From: Asparagopsis taxiformis
Taxonomy: Eukaryota; Rhodophyta; Florideophyceae; Bonnemaisoniales; Bonnemaisoniaceae
Direction: 5' to 3'
Assembly (NCBI GenBank): GCA_030407315.1
Contig: JALQPE010000083.1
Coordinates: 62,001-126,000, forward strand
DNA: 64,000 bases
Every line of letters begins with the position of its first letter. The stretch's first letter is position 1. Positions 54,795 through 63,382 of the stretch are shown one piece after another. The position numbers were made by a program, and so were the translations under genes. The notes beneath the pieces are model-generated. The model made no database searches. It saw only the letters and a program-made list of their open reading frames with translations, and had not been told where the DNA came from.

Positions 54795-56936
54795 ATGACA
54801 GCCTTCATTGCATCCACAGCGCTTCCGAGAGCGCATGACCCGTCGCACTCTATCAAATGCTTCCAACGCCGACCTCGAAGCGTCCATTCAAAATGCGCCA
54901 TTCGTCCGCGAATGAGCGTCCAACCGCCCGCCAAAGCGCCGCGCGAAGACGCCGAAAACTCTTCCTCTACCGCGCCACTAACCGCTGATGACGAGGCATT
55001 CGTAATGGACGATGATGCGCCACGCGAGGATGAAACATTTGTCATGGAAGAAGAATTCCCATTGACCGAACCGGACGACGAGTATCGAATCATATGGAAC
55101 AAAATTCCATCTCCGACCACCATCCTGGAGCGCTCTTTTCTCGCCGATTTACTCATCGTTCTAACCATCGTCGCCATTGTGTACGGACTCGTTCTCACAA
55201 CCGGAAGTCTCTTCTCAAGCGTGCCCTACTCACTGCTCTCAATTGACACATCGCTCAGCGTGCTTCCGTGGTATGCGGCGCAATCCGTGACGCGTATGAT
55301 TGTCGGATACGGCGTGTCACTCGTCTTCTCCCTCGTCTATGCGTACATAGCGTACAGAGTTAAATTTGCCGCCAAGATTCTAATGCTGGTCATCGATGTG
55401 CTGCAGTCCATTCCGTTGCTTTCGTTCCTTCCCGGCGTAGTGCTCAGTCTTATCGCGATCTTCCCCGGCGAGCGTATTGGAGTCGAGCTAGCGGCCGTGT
55501 TGCTTCTATTTACAAGCATGGCGTGGAACATGCTGTTGGGATTCTATCAAAGTCTATGTTGCATCCCGAATGATTTGTTGGATGTGGCACAGACGTTTCG
55601 TCTCTCACCGTGGAAACGCTTCTGGACATTGGAATTGCCAGCGGGTGCGATCGGTCTCGTGTGGAATTCGGTTATCTCTGTTGCCGGCGGCTGGTTCTTT
55701 CTAATTTCGATCGAGAGTTTCGAGCTGGGAAATCGTGATTTCAAACTGCCCGGTCTCGGGTCGTATCTGGCTGCGGCGGCTGATGCGGCAAATTATTCGG
55801 CTATCTTCTCTGGACTATTGGTGGTCATTGCAATCATTGTCGTTATTGACTTTCTCATCTGGCGACCGCTCATTGCATGGTCGTCCAAATTTACGTATGG
55901 CGGATCATCCAGTGATGACAATCGGAGCCGATCTGCTGTTTTGAATGCACTGCAGAGATCGCCGCTGGTTCAATCGATTCATACGTCCTTGTTTGCGCCT
56001 ATGTGGGAAAAGTTTGTCAATTTACCGTTCCCGCAAGGACGCGAAATGCAAATGGAAGATGCGAAGCGCTCGAATGAGCTGAATGGAGGGGCCAAAAATC
56101 AAAGCGACGACAGCGGCAGCGCTGGATGGCCTCCGCTAGACGCATTGTTGGCGAGTGTTGAGGATGCAGTTGAAGGGATGTCGCCGTTCATGGCGGCGGT
56201 ATTACCAGTAGTATTGTACACATTGCTGTTGACTGGTGTTGGATACGGTGTGTACAAAGCGTTTCATATGGTGGAAGCCATCGCAATCGACGATTGGATC
56301 GCGATTGGGACTGCGGCATTGGCCACATTTGCCAGGGTGTGTGCAGCGCTGGGAATATCATTGCTATGGACTGTACCGGCCGGCGTGGCCATTGGGCGTA
56401 GTCCCAAACTCTCGGCGAGGGTGCAGCCCATTGTGCAAATTGCAGCATCTGTGCCGGCAACAGCGCTGTTTCCTTTCGTTTTGTTGTTCCTCGCAAGACT
56501 TGGAGGTGGTTTAGAAGTTGGTTCGGTGGCGCTGATGATGTTGGGCACGATGTGGTATGTTCTATTTAACGTTATTGCGGGCGCGCAGGCGATTCCGGAC
56601 GAACTGTTTGAAGTAGATTCTATATACAATAAGGAAGGTAGATGGAAAAAGTGGCGAACATTGGTCATGCCGGGCATATTCCCGTATCTGATCACAGGGG
56701 TTGTAACAGCGGTTGGAGGTGCGTGGAATGCGTCTATTGTTTCGGAATATGTGGTGTTTCAAGGCGGAATCATGAAGACGCATGGCCTCGGTTCGCTGAT
56801 TTCCGAAGCGGCAGCTAGTGGAAATTATGCGCTTCTTCTGGCCGGAACGGTAGTGATGAGTTTGCTTGTGTTACTCACGAATAGACTTGTTTGGGATCCG
56901 CTGTATCGGCTGGCCGAAAGCAAGTACAGAATCTAG
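54795..56936 (+). CDS. Fused double ABC transporter permease, NitT/TauT (nitrate/sulfonate/bicarbonate) type, predicted plastid-targeted
   Basis: A 713-residue membrane protein made of two BPD_transp_1 permease domains joined in one chain. Residues 1-50 (MTAFIASTALPR..., with CFQRRPRSVHSKCAIRPR) look like a plastid transit peptide with early Phe; an acidic stretch follows. Permease 1 spans about 150-370, with an EAA-type cytoplasmic loop DVAQTFRLSPWKRFWTLELP near 262. Permease 2 spans about 495-705, with its loop FEVDSIYNKEGRWKKW and RTLVMPGIFPYLITG near 600-625. Each half shows five to six membrane segments, for example VAVLLLFTSMAWNML-like and VGSVALMMLGTMWYVLF. Such fused forms occur in bacterial substrate-import systems, where ATPase and binding protein are separate. 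Neither partner is in this window. The substrate (bicarbonate, nitrate, sulfonate or another anion) is unknown. Bacterial or plastid-ancestor origin is likely. Confidence 0.88.
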   Translation: MTAFIASTALPRAHDPSHSIKCFQRRPRSVHSKCAIRPRMSVQPPAKAPREDAENSSSTAPLTADDEAFVMDDDAPREDETFVMEEEFPLTEPDDEYRIIWNKIPSPTTILERSFLADLLIVLTIVAIVYGLVLTTGSLFSSVPYSLLSIDTSLSVLPWYAAQSVTRMIVGYGVSLVFSLVYAYIAYRVKFAAKILMLVIDVLQSIPLLSFLPGVVLSLIAIFPGERIGVELAAVLLLFTSMAWNMLLGFYQSLCCIPNDLLDVAQTFRLSPWKRFWTLELPAGAIGLVWNSVISVAGGWFFLISIESFELGNRDFKLPGLGSYLAAAADAANYSAIFSGLLVVIAIIVVIDFLIWRPLIAWSSKFTYGGSSSDDNRSRSAVLNALQRSPLVQSIHTSLFAPMWEKFVNLPFPQGREMQMEDAKRSNELNGGAKNQSDDSGSAGWPPLDALLASVEDAVEGMSPFMAAVLPVVLYTLLLTGVGYGVYKAFHMVEAIAIDDWIAIGTAALATFARVCAALGISLLWTVPAGVAIGRSPKLSARVQPIVQIAASVPATALFPFVLLFLARLGGGLEVGSVALMMLGTMWYVLFNVIAGAQAIPDELFEVDSIYNKEGRWKKWRTLVMPGIFPYLITGVVTAVGGAWNASIVSEYVVFQGGIMKTHGLGSLISEAAASGNYALLLAGTVVMSLLVLLTNRLVWDPLYRLAESKYRI

Positions 56937-56970
56937 CATGTTTCTCGATTGTCAAGTATGCGGGGAGAAA

Positions 56971-58125
56971 CTATGCCGACGATCGGTCGACGAGGTGTAT
57001 TGTCTGATTGAATATTTGATCGGAGAGTGGAAGGCAACTGCTCATAAATGAAAGACATTCGTTCTCTTCAAGAATGCGCTTGTCCATTGCACGCAGGAAG
57101 CGAAGCGCCGTGTACAGGGAAGTGATATCGTCATTGGCGGAAATGAGGAAAAATAACTGCGTAACAAGTTGTACCGAGGGACATTGAGCTGATGCGAACG
57201 GGACCACAAACATGAAATCGGCATGATTGGCCGTCTCCGAAGCTTGAACATATCTGAGCGCAACCAAAATACTACTCCACCAAGCGCTTTTGTCGGCGCA
57301 ATTGGAGTAACGATACAAAATGGCGAAAGCGATAGCGATTGTTTTCCAATCAATGTGGCCGCACGGATCGGTTCCACTTGCTGAAATAAGATCTACGAGC
57401 TGGACAAGGTAGGAATGCACGCGCGTTTGATTCATATCGACCTCGTCGGTAAGCGTCTCGGAAATTTGCAAAATAGCTTTGTCAAATGCATCAGCCGACG
57501 CGCCCGAATCGTCATAAGCGAAGCAAAGAAACATGATACTGGAAGCGTCATCAAATGCATTAATCTCAGCAACAAGATCGTATAGATGCGCGACCTGCAC
57601 GCGACTCAGAGTGTTAAACCAATGCATGAAGCGACGCCGATCGGCATCCGGTAATAGACACGGTTTTCGCGGCAGAATCGCACTATTCTCCGGCAGCACA
57701 ACGCAGTGCTGCAGAGCGTTTTGCACGGCGGTTGCTATCTTCACGTGCGACCATTGACAGGCGCCCTGCAGCATGAGCGCATTGCGCTGGATGCGTTGCA
57801 GTAGCTCGGACGGCAGGAATGTTGCAGGGATTGTGAGCATGAGCGAGACCGTAGCGAGGGAAGGGTTTTGAAACTTGACATTGTGCACAAGTGATATGTC
57901 ATCGATACGTCGCAATACCTGACCGAGTATGGGCGATAGTGCAAAAGTGTTGGCGTCCAGTAGCAGTGGAAGGTAGGCGGCAAAGCTGTGTCGTAACGCG
58001 CGATTTGCGCATAGTTGCGACGCGACAGCGGCGGGTGTAAGTAGGGATAGCTGGAGATCTTGGCATAGTTGCAGTAGATGGGACAATGTTTGTTGGTCGT
58101 CGTCGAACGAGGAACGATGCGTCAT
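56971..58125 (-). CDS. Unrecognised mainly helical protein
   Basis: A 384-residue protein that I cannot assign. Composition is regular (Leu/Ala/Ser/Asp-rich, no long low-complexity) and secondary structure looks all-helical, in repeats of about 40 residues resembling an armadillo/HEAT or FAST-kinase-like solenoid (e.g. LHLLQLCQDLQL-type helices, RIDDISLVHNVKFQNPSLAT). The FAST/RAP octotricopeptide style is possible but not shown. No signal peptide. It converges on the permease gene with only 34 bp between stops. Starts at ATG 58125. Confidence 0.75.
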   Translation of the reverse strand: MTHRSSFDDDQQTLSHLLQLCQDLQLSLLTPAAVASQLCANRALRHSFAAYLPLLLDANTFALSPILGQVLRRIDDISLVHNVKFQNPSLATVSLMLTIPATFLPSELLQRIQRNALMLQGACQWSHVKIATAVQNALQHCVVLPENSAILPRKPCLLPDADRRRFMHWFNTLSRVQVAHLYDLVAEINAFDDASSIMFLCFAYDDSGASADAFDKAILQISETLTDEVDMNQTRVHSYLVQLVDLISASGTDPCGHIDWKTIAIAFAILYRYSNCADKSAWWSSILVALRYVQASETANHADFMFVVPFASAQCPSVQLVTQLFFLISANDDITSLYTALRFLRAMDKRILEENECLSFMSSCLPLSDQIFNQTIHLVDRSSA

Positions 58126-58555
58126 TGCGTGGAATGATGGATTTGTTGAGGTGTTGTGAACAGTGTGTGCGTGTGTGTGTGCTGTGTTGTGTTGTGTTGA
58201 ACGGAAATGCGTTGACGGTGTATAGCCACTACTTTTGAAAATAAATGATTATGATCTCGTGTGATAGCATCAGTATGAGCCAGTTTACGCTGGTTGGATA
58301 GATAATACTGTGAAGATAACGCCTTCCACTGTGTGAATGGTGCACAAGTGCATGACGTTGCGCATAATGCATCCATCCAGGCCAATAGAAACGAGTTGGC
58401 CACCATCACACGCGCCAATTACAATACCCGCAGACCATTTCTCAGCGCGAATATTCACAGACAGCGTGTACACACGGTGTTCATTGGCCCATCTTCATAA
58501 AATATAGAAAACTTGAAAACACAAAAAGTAAATTTACAACCTTTGCATCCGCCTA
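58126..58555. other. Spacer with TG microsatellite, between two minus-strand genes
   Basis: A 430-bp region. It contains TG/TTG-type simple repeats at 58161-58200 directly upstream of the helical-protein gene, and an unsupported 62-codon frame without ATG at 58285-58473. Confidence 0.5.
58161..58200. repeat. TG/TGTTG microsatellite
   Basis: GTGTGTGC(GT)n followed by GTTGT repeats, in the presumed leader of the helical-protein gene. Confidence 0.75.
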
Positions 58556-59530
58556 TTAGCTACCAGTAGTCGAACCCCTCGAAGACGATCCCCCACCATC
58601 GCTCGACCGTCGTCTCTCCTCATTGTTCGCCACCTCGCTTCTCGCTGCCACCTTTGCCTCAACAGTCCATCTCTCCAGCACCGCCATAACCGCCGTCATC
58701 AGCGCCGAGTCCACCCCAGGCTCCACTGAAAGCGACCACGTCGCCGTCATCGCATCCAGCGTCGAAAAGTTAGCCGCAGTAAGCTCAAAATCCTTTCCCG
58801 GCTGCGCAATCTGCGTTCTGCGATGCGCCTGCGCTATGAGTTCCTCCCCTGCATAGATCTGAAACCGTCGTCCAAGAGCGTCCCCCTTGACATTGAACAC
58901 CACACGCTCCTGCCCGTGTCGGAACGCCACGCCCTCGACTAATTTATTCAAATACGCCACCCAGTGACGCCGCACGAGTACGATGTGATAATTACTACCG
59001 GGTTTGAACAGAATCTTCGCTGCTGTCGTCTTGGACGGCCGCACGCTCCAGACGGGCCGTCCCGTCGCGTCCACAACCAGCATGTCCGGTCCGCCCGCCA
59101 TTTTGCCCGGATGCAGTACTTTGTATCGCTTGCGACGCGTCTCATCGCGAATGCGGAATAGCGGTTGCGGCTTGGCGGACACGTGCAGAATGGAGGCGAC
59201 CATTTGGCGCATCACAAAGTTGGTGCGTGTCGTCGATACAGGCGGAAGCGCCTCGGTTGTTGACGCTTGAGATACTTCAGACGATATTGATGAACTGCTT
59301 GCGTGTTTACCCAGCTCTGCGATTGCTAGACCGAGCTTCTCGATGGCGTCGGCCACATCGTTGGGCATGTTTGCATGCGATATGTCTGGAGTGGAGTGCT
59401 CGGTCTCCGTTTCCGTTTCCGCTGCATAGGGTTGTAGCGGCGGTTTGTTAAAGTAGGGTACGAAATGTGTTGCTAGTGGTGGTGGTTGGCGTTGATCCAT
59501 TCCGGCGGCGTCGTTGTCGTCGCTAAACAT
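58556..59530 (-). CDS. LURP-one-related (LOR) / Tubby-C2-like protein
   Basis: A 324-residue protein. The first 110 residues are disordered. From about 115 it shows a LOR fold, related to the C-terminal Tubby/scramblase beta-barrel: FRIRDETRRKRYKVLHPGK, DMLVVDATGRPVWSVR, FNVKGDALGRRFQIYAGEE, LIAQAHRR, then FELTAANFSTLDAM and the closing helix SVEPGVDSALMTAVMAVLERW, which is the buried C-terminal helix of the family. The tail is Ser/Gly/Arg-rich. LOR proteins in plants are linked to membrane lipid binding and pathogen response; function here unknown. ATG 59530 is the first in frame. Confidence 0.8.
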   Translation of the reverse strand: MFSDDNDAAGMDQRQPPPLATHFVPYFNKPPLQPYAAETETETEHSTPDISHANMPNDVADAIEKLGLAIAELGKHASSSSISSEVSQASTTEALPPVSTTRTNFVMRQMVASILHVSAKPQPLFRIRDETRRKRYKVLHPGKMAGGPDMLVVDATGRPVWSVRPSKTTAAKILFKPGSNYHIVLVRRHWVAYLNKLVEGVAFRHGQERVVFNVKGDALGRRFQIYAGEELIAQAHRRTQIAQPGKDFELTAANFSTLDAMTATWSLSVEPGVDSALMTAVMAVLERWTVEAKVAARSEVANNEERRRSSDGGGSSSRGSTTGS

Positions 59531-59970
59531 GTACGGTAAAGGTAGTGTTTGTGGCGAGGGCGCAGTTGGTGTAATATGTGTCCAGTAGCTAGTATAATCT
59601 CATGTGTAGATCTGTTGGGCGTTAGTATGTGGATGCAAGTGTTGCGTTAATTCGATATGATTGGTGGAAACTGTAATGATTTCTACGGCAGTTTCTCTGC
59701 TATTTCACATAAATTTGATGCATCGAGAAACGTCCCAGCGAGTCGGGACATGGCGTGCCTTGACAACAGATGGTGCATTCCACGAGTAAAAATGCCAGCA
59801 CCTCCCGCTCGTGCGTTTATGCACTGCTCATCATCATTACACTCGCTCGACTCGCCGGTAGCGACGTGCGTGAATGCATGCAATGAAGCAGCGGTTGAAT
59901 TTTGACCGTCAAAGCAAACAAACGGGTAGTTTCCCACAAGGTGACACAATTCACTTGCTTGCACATGTGA

Positions 59971-60008
59971 TGCGACGCAACGCGACGCGACGCGACGCCA
60001 AGCGGCGA
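59971..60008. repeat. GCGAC minisatellite
   Basis: Five to six near-perfect 5-bp units (GCGAC) in tandem. A related run of GCGGC units lies about 180 bp further on. Confidence 0.8.
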
Positions 60009-60184
60009 CGGTAAATCGTAGCTAGGTTTTTGTGTACGGGTCACGCGTCGTCGCTTGATTCCAACAGAGGATTGGACGTGCGTCTAGCATCGTATGCTTG
60101 TGGATCGATCGCATTGCTCGCTTTATTTTCATGTCGTGTTCGGTAATGCGACGCATGTTATGTTGATTCCATGCGGATGTGTCG

Positions 60185-60206
60185 CGGTGCGGCGCGGCGC
60201 GGCGCT
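60185..60206. repeat. GCGGC tandem repeat
   Basis: About four units of GCGGC, similar to the GCGAC array upstream. Confidence 0.7.
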
Positions 60207-61644
60207 GAGCGACGCTTTGCAATACGGCCATGCTTACAATCCATCGAGCACAAAAATAGACTGCTGCACGGACTGCGAATGCGCCAGTTGCCTGGCAAAC
60301 TCAAATGACAAGTTGGTGTTGGTAAAATTTATTTTGTAAAAAACATTTTTTTAAAAAATTATGAATTGGCTCAAGCAAATTTGTGACAGCAATGAAGTAA
60401 GGTACGCGTACAACGGAGGGTAGATAAGATATATGGTAGATAAGATACTTCATTGCTGTGCTGTGCTACGCTGTGCGCGTGCGATGCAATGTAGTGCAGT
60501 GCATTGGAGAAGAATTTAAAGGGTTGAACGATGCATGGTACCAGTTTCACCAGCATGTTTCATTCACTTGCCGAGTCCCAATTGTCATTCTCAGGTCGTT
60601 AGGCATGCGTGCAGTGCGACCAGACTCGTGTTTGGCATTGAATTTCAATTTAGCATCTCGACGTTTGAATTGGGTACAAGATTTAGGCAGACAGGGTGCT
60701 TGGGCAAAGTTACGTCATAGTGCAGTGTGAATGGAATGGACGGGTTGGGCAGCGTGTTGCGGCATGAGCCGCGCTGGTCAGGCGGGTGGCCATCGACGCG
60801 TAAGAACGGCTGCGTAATGAAAGAGGGATGGATGCAGGAGGGCGCACAAAGGTGTCGAGAGTTTTTGATTCGCATGACCAATGTGAAGACGACACGCACA
60901 TGGAAATGGAATGAATAAGACGCTTACGTAGTGCAGCCAACCGATTGTGTATTCCATAATGCACAAATTGTTTCGTTGACACGCCCGCCACTGCATTCTT
61001 TCCGTGGCGCTAGCTAGCGGCGCCAAAAGCGACGGTCAGCCATCAATTCGTTGGCGTTGAAACCCTAAATCAACATACATACCGCCGCTGTCCCTGGACC
61101 GCGGACCGCGACGCACAGCGCGTCACGCGCCTACATACTTGTCCAAAGCGCATTGGCCGAGCACGGCCGCCGCGCGGCGACAAACAACGGTGCCGTAGAC
61201 GCCCTGGTCCATTTGCGGGCCTCGTCGTGCCTCACTACACCCAGTCTGAGGTAACACGCTGCGCGCACATGGTGCCACACAGGCCCCCGCCAAGCCCCAG
61301 TCTGCTCACTCGAGCTCCATGCTATCGCTGCACGCCTACCTGTCCGACTCGCAACGCCTCGTCTCGCTTCGTCGCGTTCTAGCCAGCCCATCTGGCTTGT
61401 CGCTCCGCACTTGTACACTCGCTCGTTCCGCTCCCTTCCATTAGGCATGCCAATTTCTCCCGACGTCAATGCCCCATCATCCTCCCGCTCGCACTCACCG
61501 TCCGCTTCTACACCCAGTGCATGAAGACACGACGCCATCTACACATTCAGCCCCGTAATCTCCTCCGACTCGCACCACACAACGCGCTCATGGTCCCCGA
61601 CATTAGTAACACTGCAGCCCGCTAGTCGCTCCCCACCGAAGCTA

Positions 61645-62589
61645 ATGACCTCCGATACGCTCCGTCTCCAAACATGTGCCGCTTCAACCCCCAACATCCC
61701 CTCCCCTCCATCTCCGCGCCTGGCCCCGCGCTGCCACCCTCCTTCAATCAATCTCAATGCACTTCCCGATGACATCCTCCTCCGCATCATCTCGCTCACA
61801 GGTCCCTCCCATGGCTCCCAGGTCGGCGCAGCTTATCGCCTTGGATCCGTCTCTCATCGCTTACGTCGTTTACTAGAAGATCATTTCCTCACCTCTATAA
61901 CCGTCCTGTCGCAGGAGTGGCTCGCCCCTCTCTCCCTATCCAATTCCGGCGCAGCTCGCATCGCTCTTACCTCCTTCTTCACTCACACTTCGTCCGTTCG
62001 CGAACTCAGTCTTGGCGGCTGCTCCCCAACGCTGCTCACCAAGGATTCCATGGCCGCACTCGCTGCCTCGGCACGCTACTCTCTTGCCAAGGTCAGCTTC
62101 ACTTATTGTGTACATGTCACAGATGACGTAGTGCAGCCGTTGCTGCAGTGCCCCAATCTGCGCTCCCTATCCCTCGCCAGTTGCGGAGGCGTTACTGGTA
62201 CCCTGTTTGATAACAATCGTCTCGCCCCACTTGAATTCCTCGATCTATCCTGGGTGCGTACACTCACTCACGATGGCGTTCGAAACGTTGCCACAATCAC
62301 TACACTCAAGGAAGTAGTCCTTATGGGCTGTGAATCTGTTACGAATAAGACTTTTCAAGCCTTTTCAACTTCGCCCGTGCGACTCTGTCTAAAGTCCATC
62401 AACATTTCGTACTGTCCTGTGCGTGATGAGGCATTGATGCTGTTCCTGAGCAATGCACCCAATTTGCGTCGACTCACTCTTGCTGAAAACACTGGTAATC
62501 TGTGGTCGGTTGGGGATTTCACCATCAGCGGTGTGGAAGAGATGAGGAGCCTGTTCCCTTATGTGGACATTCGATTTACGACCATTTAA
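61645..62589 (+). CDS. F-box / leucine-rich repeat protein
   Basis: A 314-residue substrate receptor of an SCF ubiquitin ligase. An F-box-like motif lies at about 35-75 (LNALPDDILLRIISLTG, then LGSVSHRLRRLLED). Cys-containing LRRs of the AMN1/SKP2-like class follow: VRELSLGGCSPTL, LAKVSFTYCVHVTDDVV, LRSLSLASCGGVTG, LEFLDLSWVRTLTHDGV, LKEVVLMGCESVTNKTF, LKSINISYCPVRDEAL and LRRLTLAENTGNLW. The substrate is unknown. The 5' leader is C/T-rich. ATG 61645 is the first in frame. Confidence 0.88.
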   Translation: MTSDTLRLQTCAASTPNIPSPPSPRLAPRCHPPSINLNALPDDILLRIISLTGPSHGSQVGAAYRLGSVSHRLRRLLEDHFLTSITVLSQEWLAPLSLSNSGAARIALTSFFTHTSSVRELSLGGCSPTLLTKDSMAALAASARYSLAKVSFTYCVHVTDDVVQPLLQCPNLRSLSLASCGGVTGTLFDNNRLAPLEFLDLSWVRTLTHDGVRNVATITTLKEVVLMGCESVTNKTFQAFSTSPVRLCLKSINISYCPVRDEALMLFLSNAPNLRRLTLAENTGNLWSVGDFTISGVEEMRSLFPYVDIRFTTI

Positions 62590-62706
62590 CAATAGTTGCG
62601 CTGTACTGTTCTCCCGTGCCCTGCAACCATTCAAACGTTTACTTTTTATTTTGTTCTTCGTAAAAGTTCATGTTTCATGTGGCGGCTTCTCTGCCCGGTT
62701 CAAGTG

Positions 62707-63382
62707 CTACGGGTTGAGATCCGCGACGTGCCACTGATCATTTGCATTGCGTGAAAACTTTTTTCGCTCGTTGGATCGCAAATTGACATAATCTACCGAG
62801 CTTGGTTCCAACAACAGCAACGCAAACGGTGGTTCTGGTGATTGTGAAGAGGGTGGGTGCGAGTCATGATCATGCTCGACATTGGGAGTAAGCAGCTTAG
62901 GCTCACCGGGAGTGGGCCATACAAACTGTTGGCGGGCCGAATCAGACAAAGCGTGCCATTGTTCGAGTCGAATTTGTGCTAAAGATGGATTGGTTTCGAA
63001 TGAGTCAATGATTGTTACATTACCTGTTAAACGGAATTGCTCTCTTGCTTCCTAAATGAGAGTGAAATGGTTAGCGTGGGCAAAAGGCATTACATTTTGC
63101 TAGTATGGTGGGAGTGAAACTTGGACGCACAGCGAAATACCAACAAACTTCAGCCCAAGGATTGGCGCGCAAGCCGGAGATTTTGTCGCTTCTAATGTCG
63201 GTGACAATTTTAAGTGTCGGAGTTGATGAAAGAAAATGCCAGCCGCGAAATACGACAGTTCGACACGATGCATGCCCTTTTGAAGTCAAGGAAGCGAGTT
63301 GAATAAAACGGGATACTGGTTGATGTGCTTCATTTCGAATACATTGTTGGATGAGTGGGAACCAGAGTGGATCAATTGACAT
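62707..63382 (-). CDS. Pyridoxamine 5'-phosphate oxidase-like FMN protein, Alr4036 family; one intron (63052-63130)
   Basis: Joined exons 63382-63131 and 63051-62707 give 198 residues. The fold is a split-barrel flavin-binding PNPOx type. Residues in order: PLWFPLIQQCIRNE, FIQLASLTSKGHASCRTVVF (FMN contacts Arg-Thr), SDKISGLRANPWAEVCWYF, then across the junction A-E-A-REQFRLTGNV, IRLEQWHALSDSARQQFVWP and a C-terminal LLEPSSVDYVNL-type block. The Alr4036 subgroup is found in cyanobacteria, algae and plants (WYF-x3-REQFR is its mark). The splice is supported because the join restores that motif in frame. Function in vitamin B6 metabolism is not proven for this subgroup. First ATG 63382. Confidence 0.85.
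63052..63130 (-). other. Spliceosomal intron, 79 bp
   Basis: Donor GTGCGT, acceptor TTTAG, and a CTAAC branch-point-like motif about 20 bp before the acceptor. Removal restores WYF-AEA-REQFRL in frame, with phase 0 at both ends. Confidence 0.85.

Larger units (their letters stand above)
59531..61644. other. Long gene-poor region with GCGAC- and GCGGC-type repeats
   Basis: 2.1 kb between the LOR gene (minus) and F-box gene (plus). Contains GCGAC tandem units at 59971-60008, GCGGC units at 60185-60206, an A/T-rich patch around 60330-60362 and GCTGT-type repeats near 60455-60475. Open frames are short and overlap on both strands. I see no RNA gene. It is the longest gene-free stretch in the window. 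Confidence 0.55.

Noticed and set aside
54795..56936. Bacterial contamination as explanation for the permease
   Set aside because: It is flanked on both sides within a few hundred bases by typical eukaryotic genes and has a targeting-like N-terminus.
58285..58473. Coding-looking 62-codon minus-strand frame (IRAEKWSAGIVIGACDGGQL)
   Set aside because: No ATG, stop codon shortly upstream and no splice acceptor that would join it to a gene; left as unexplained.
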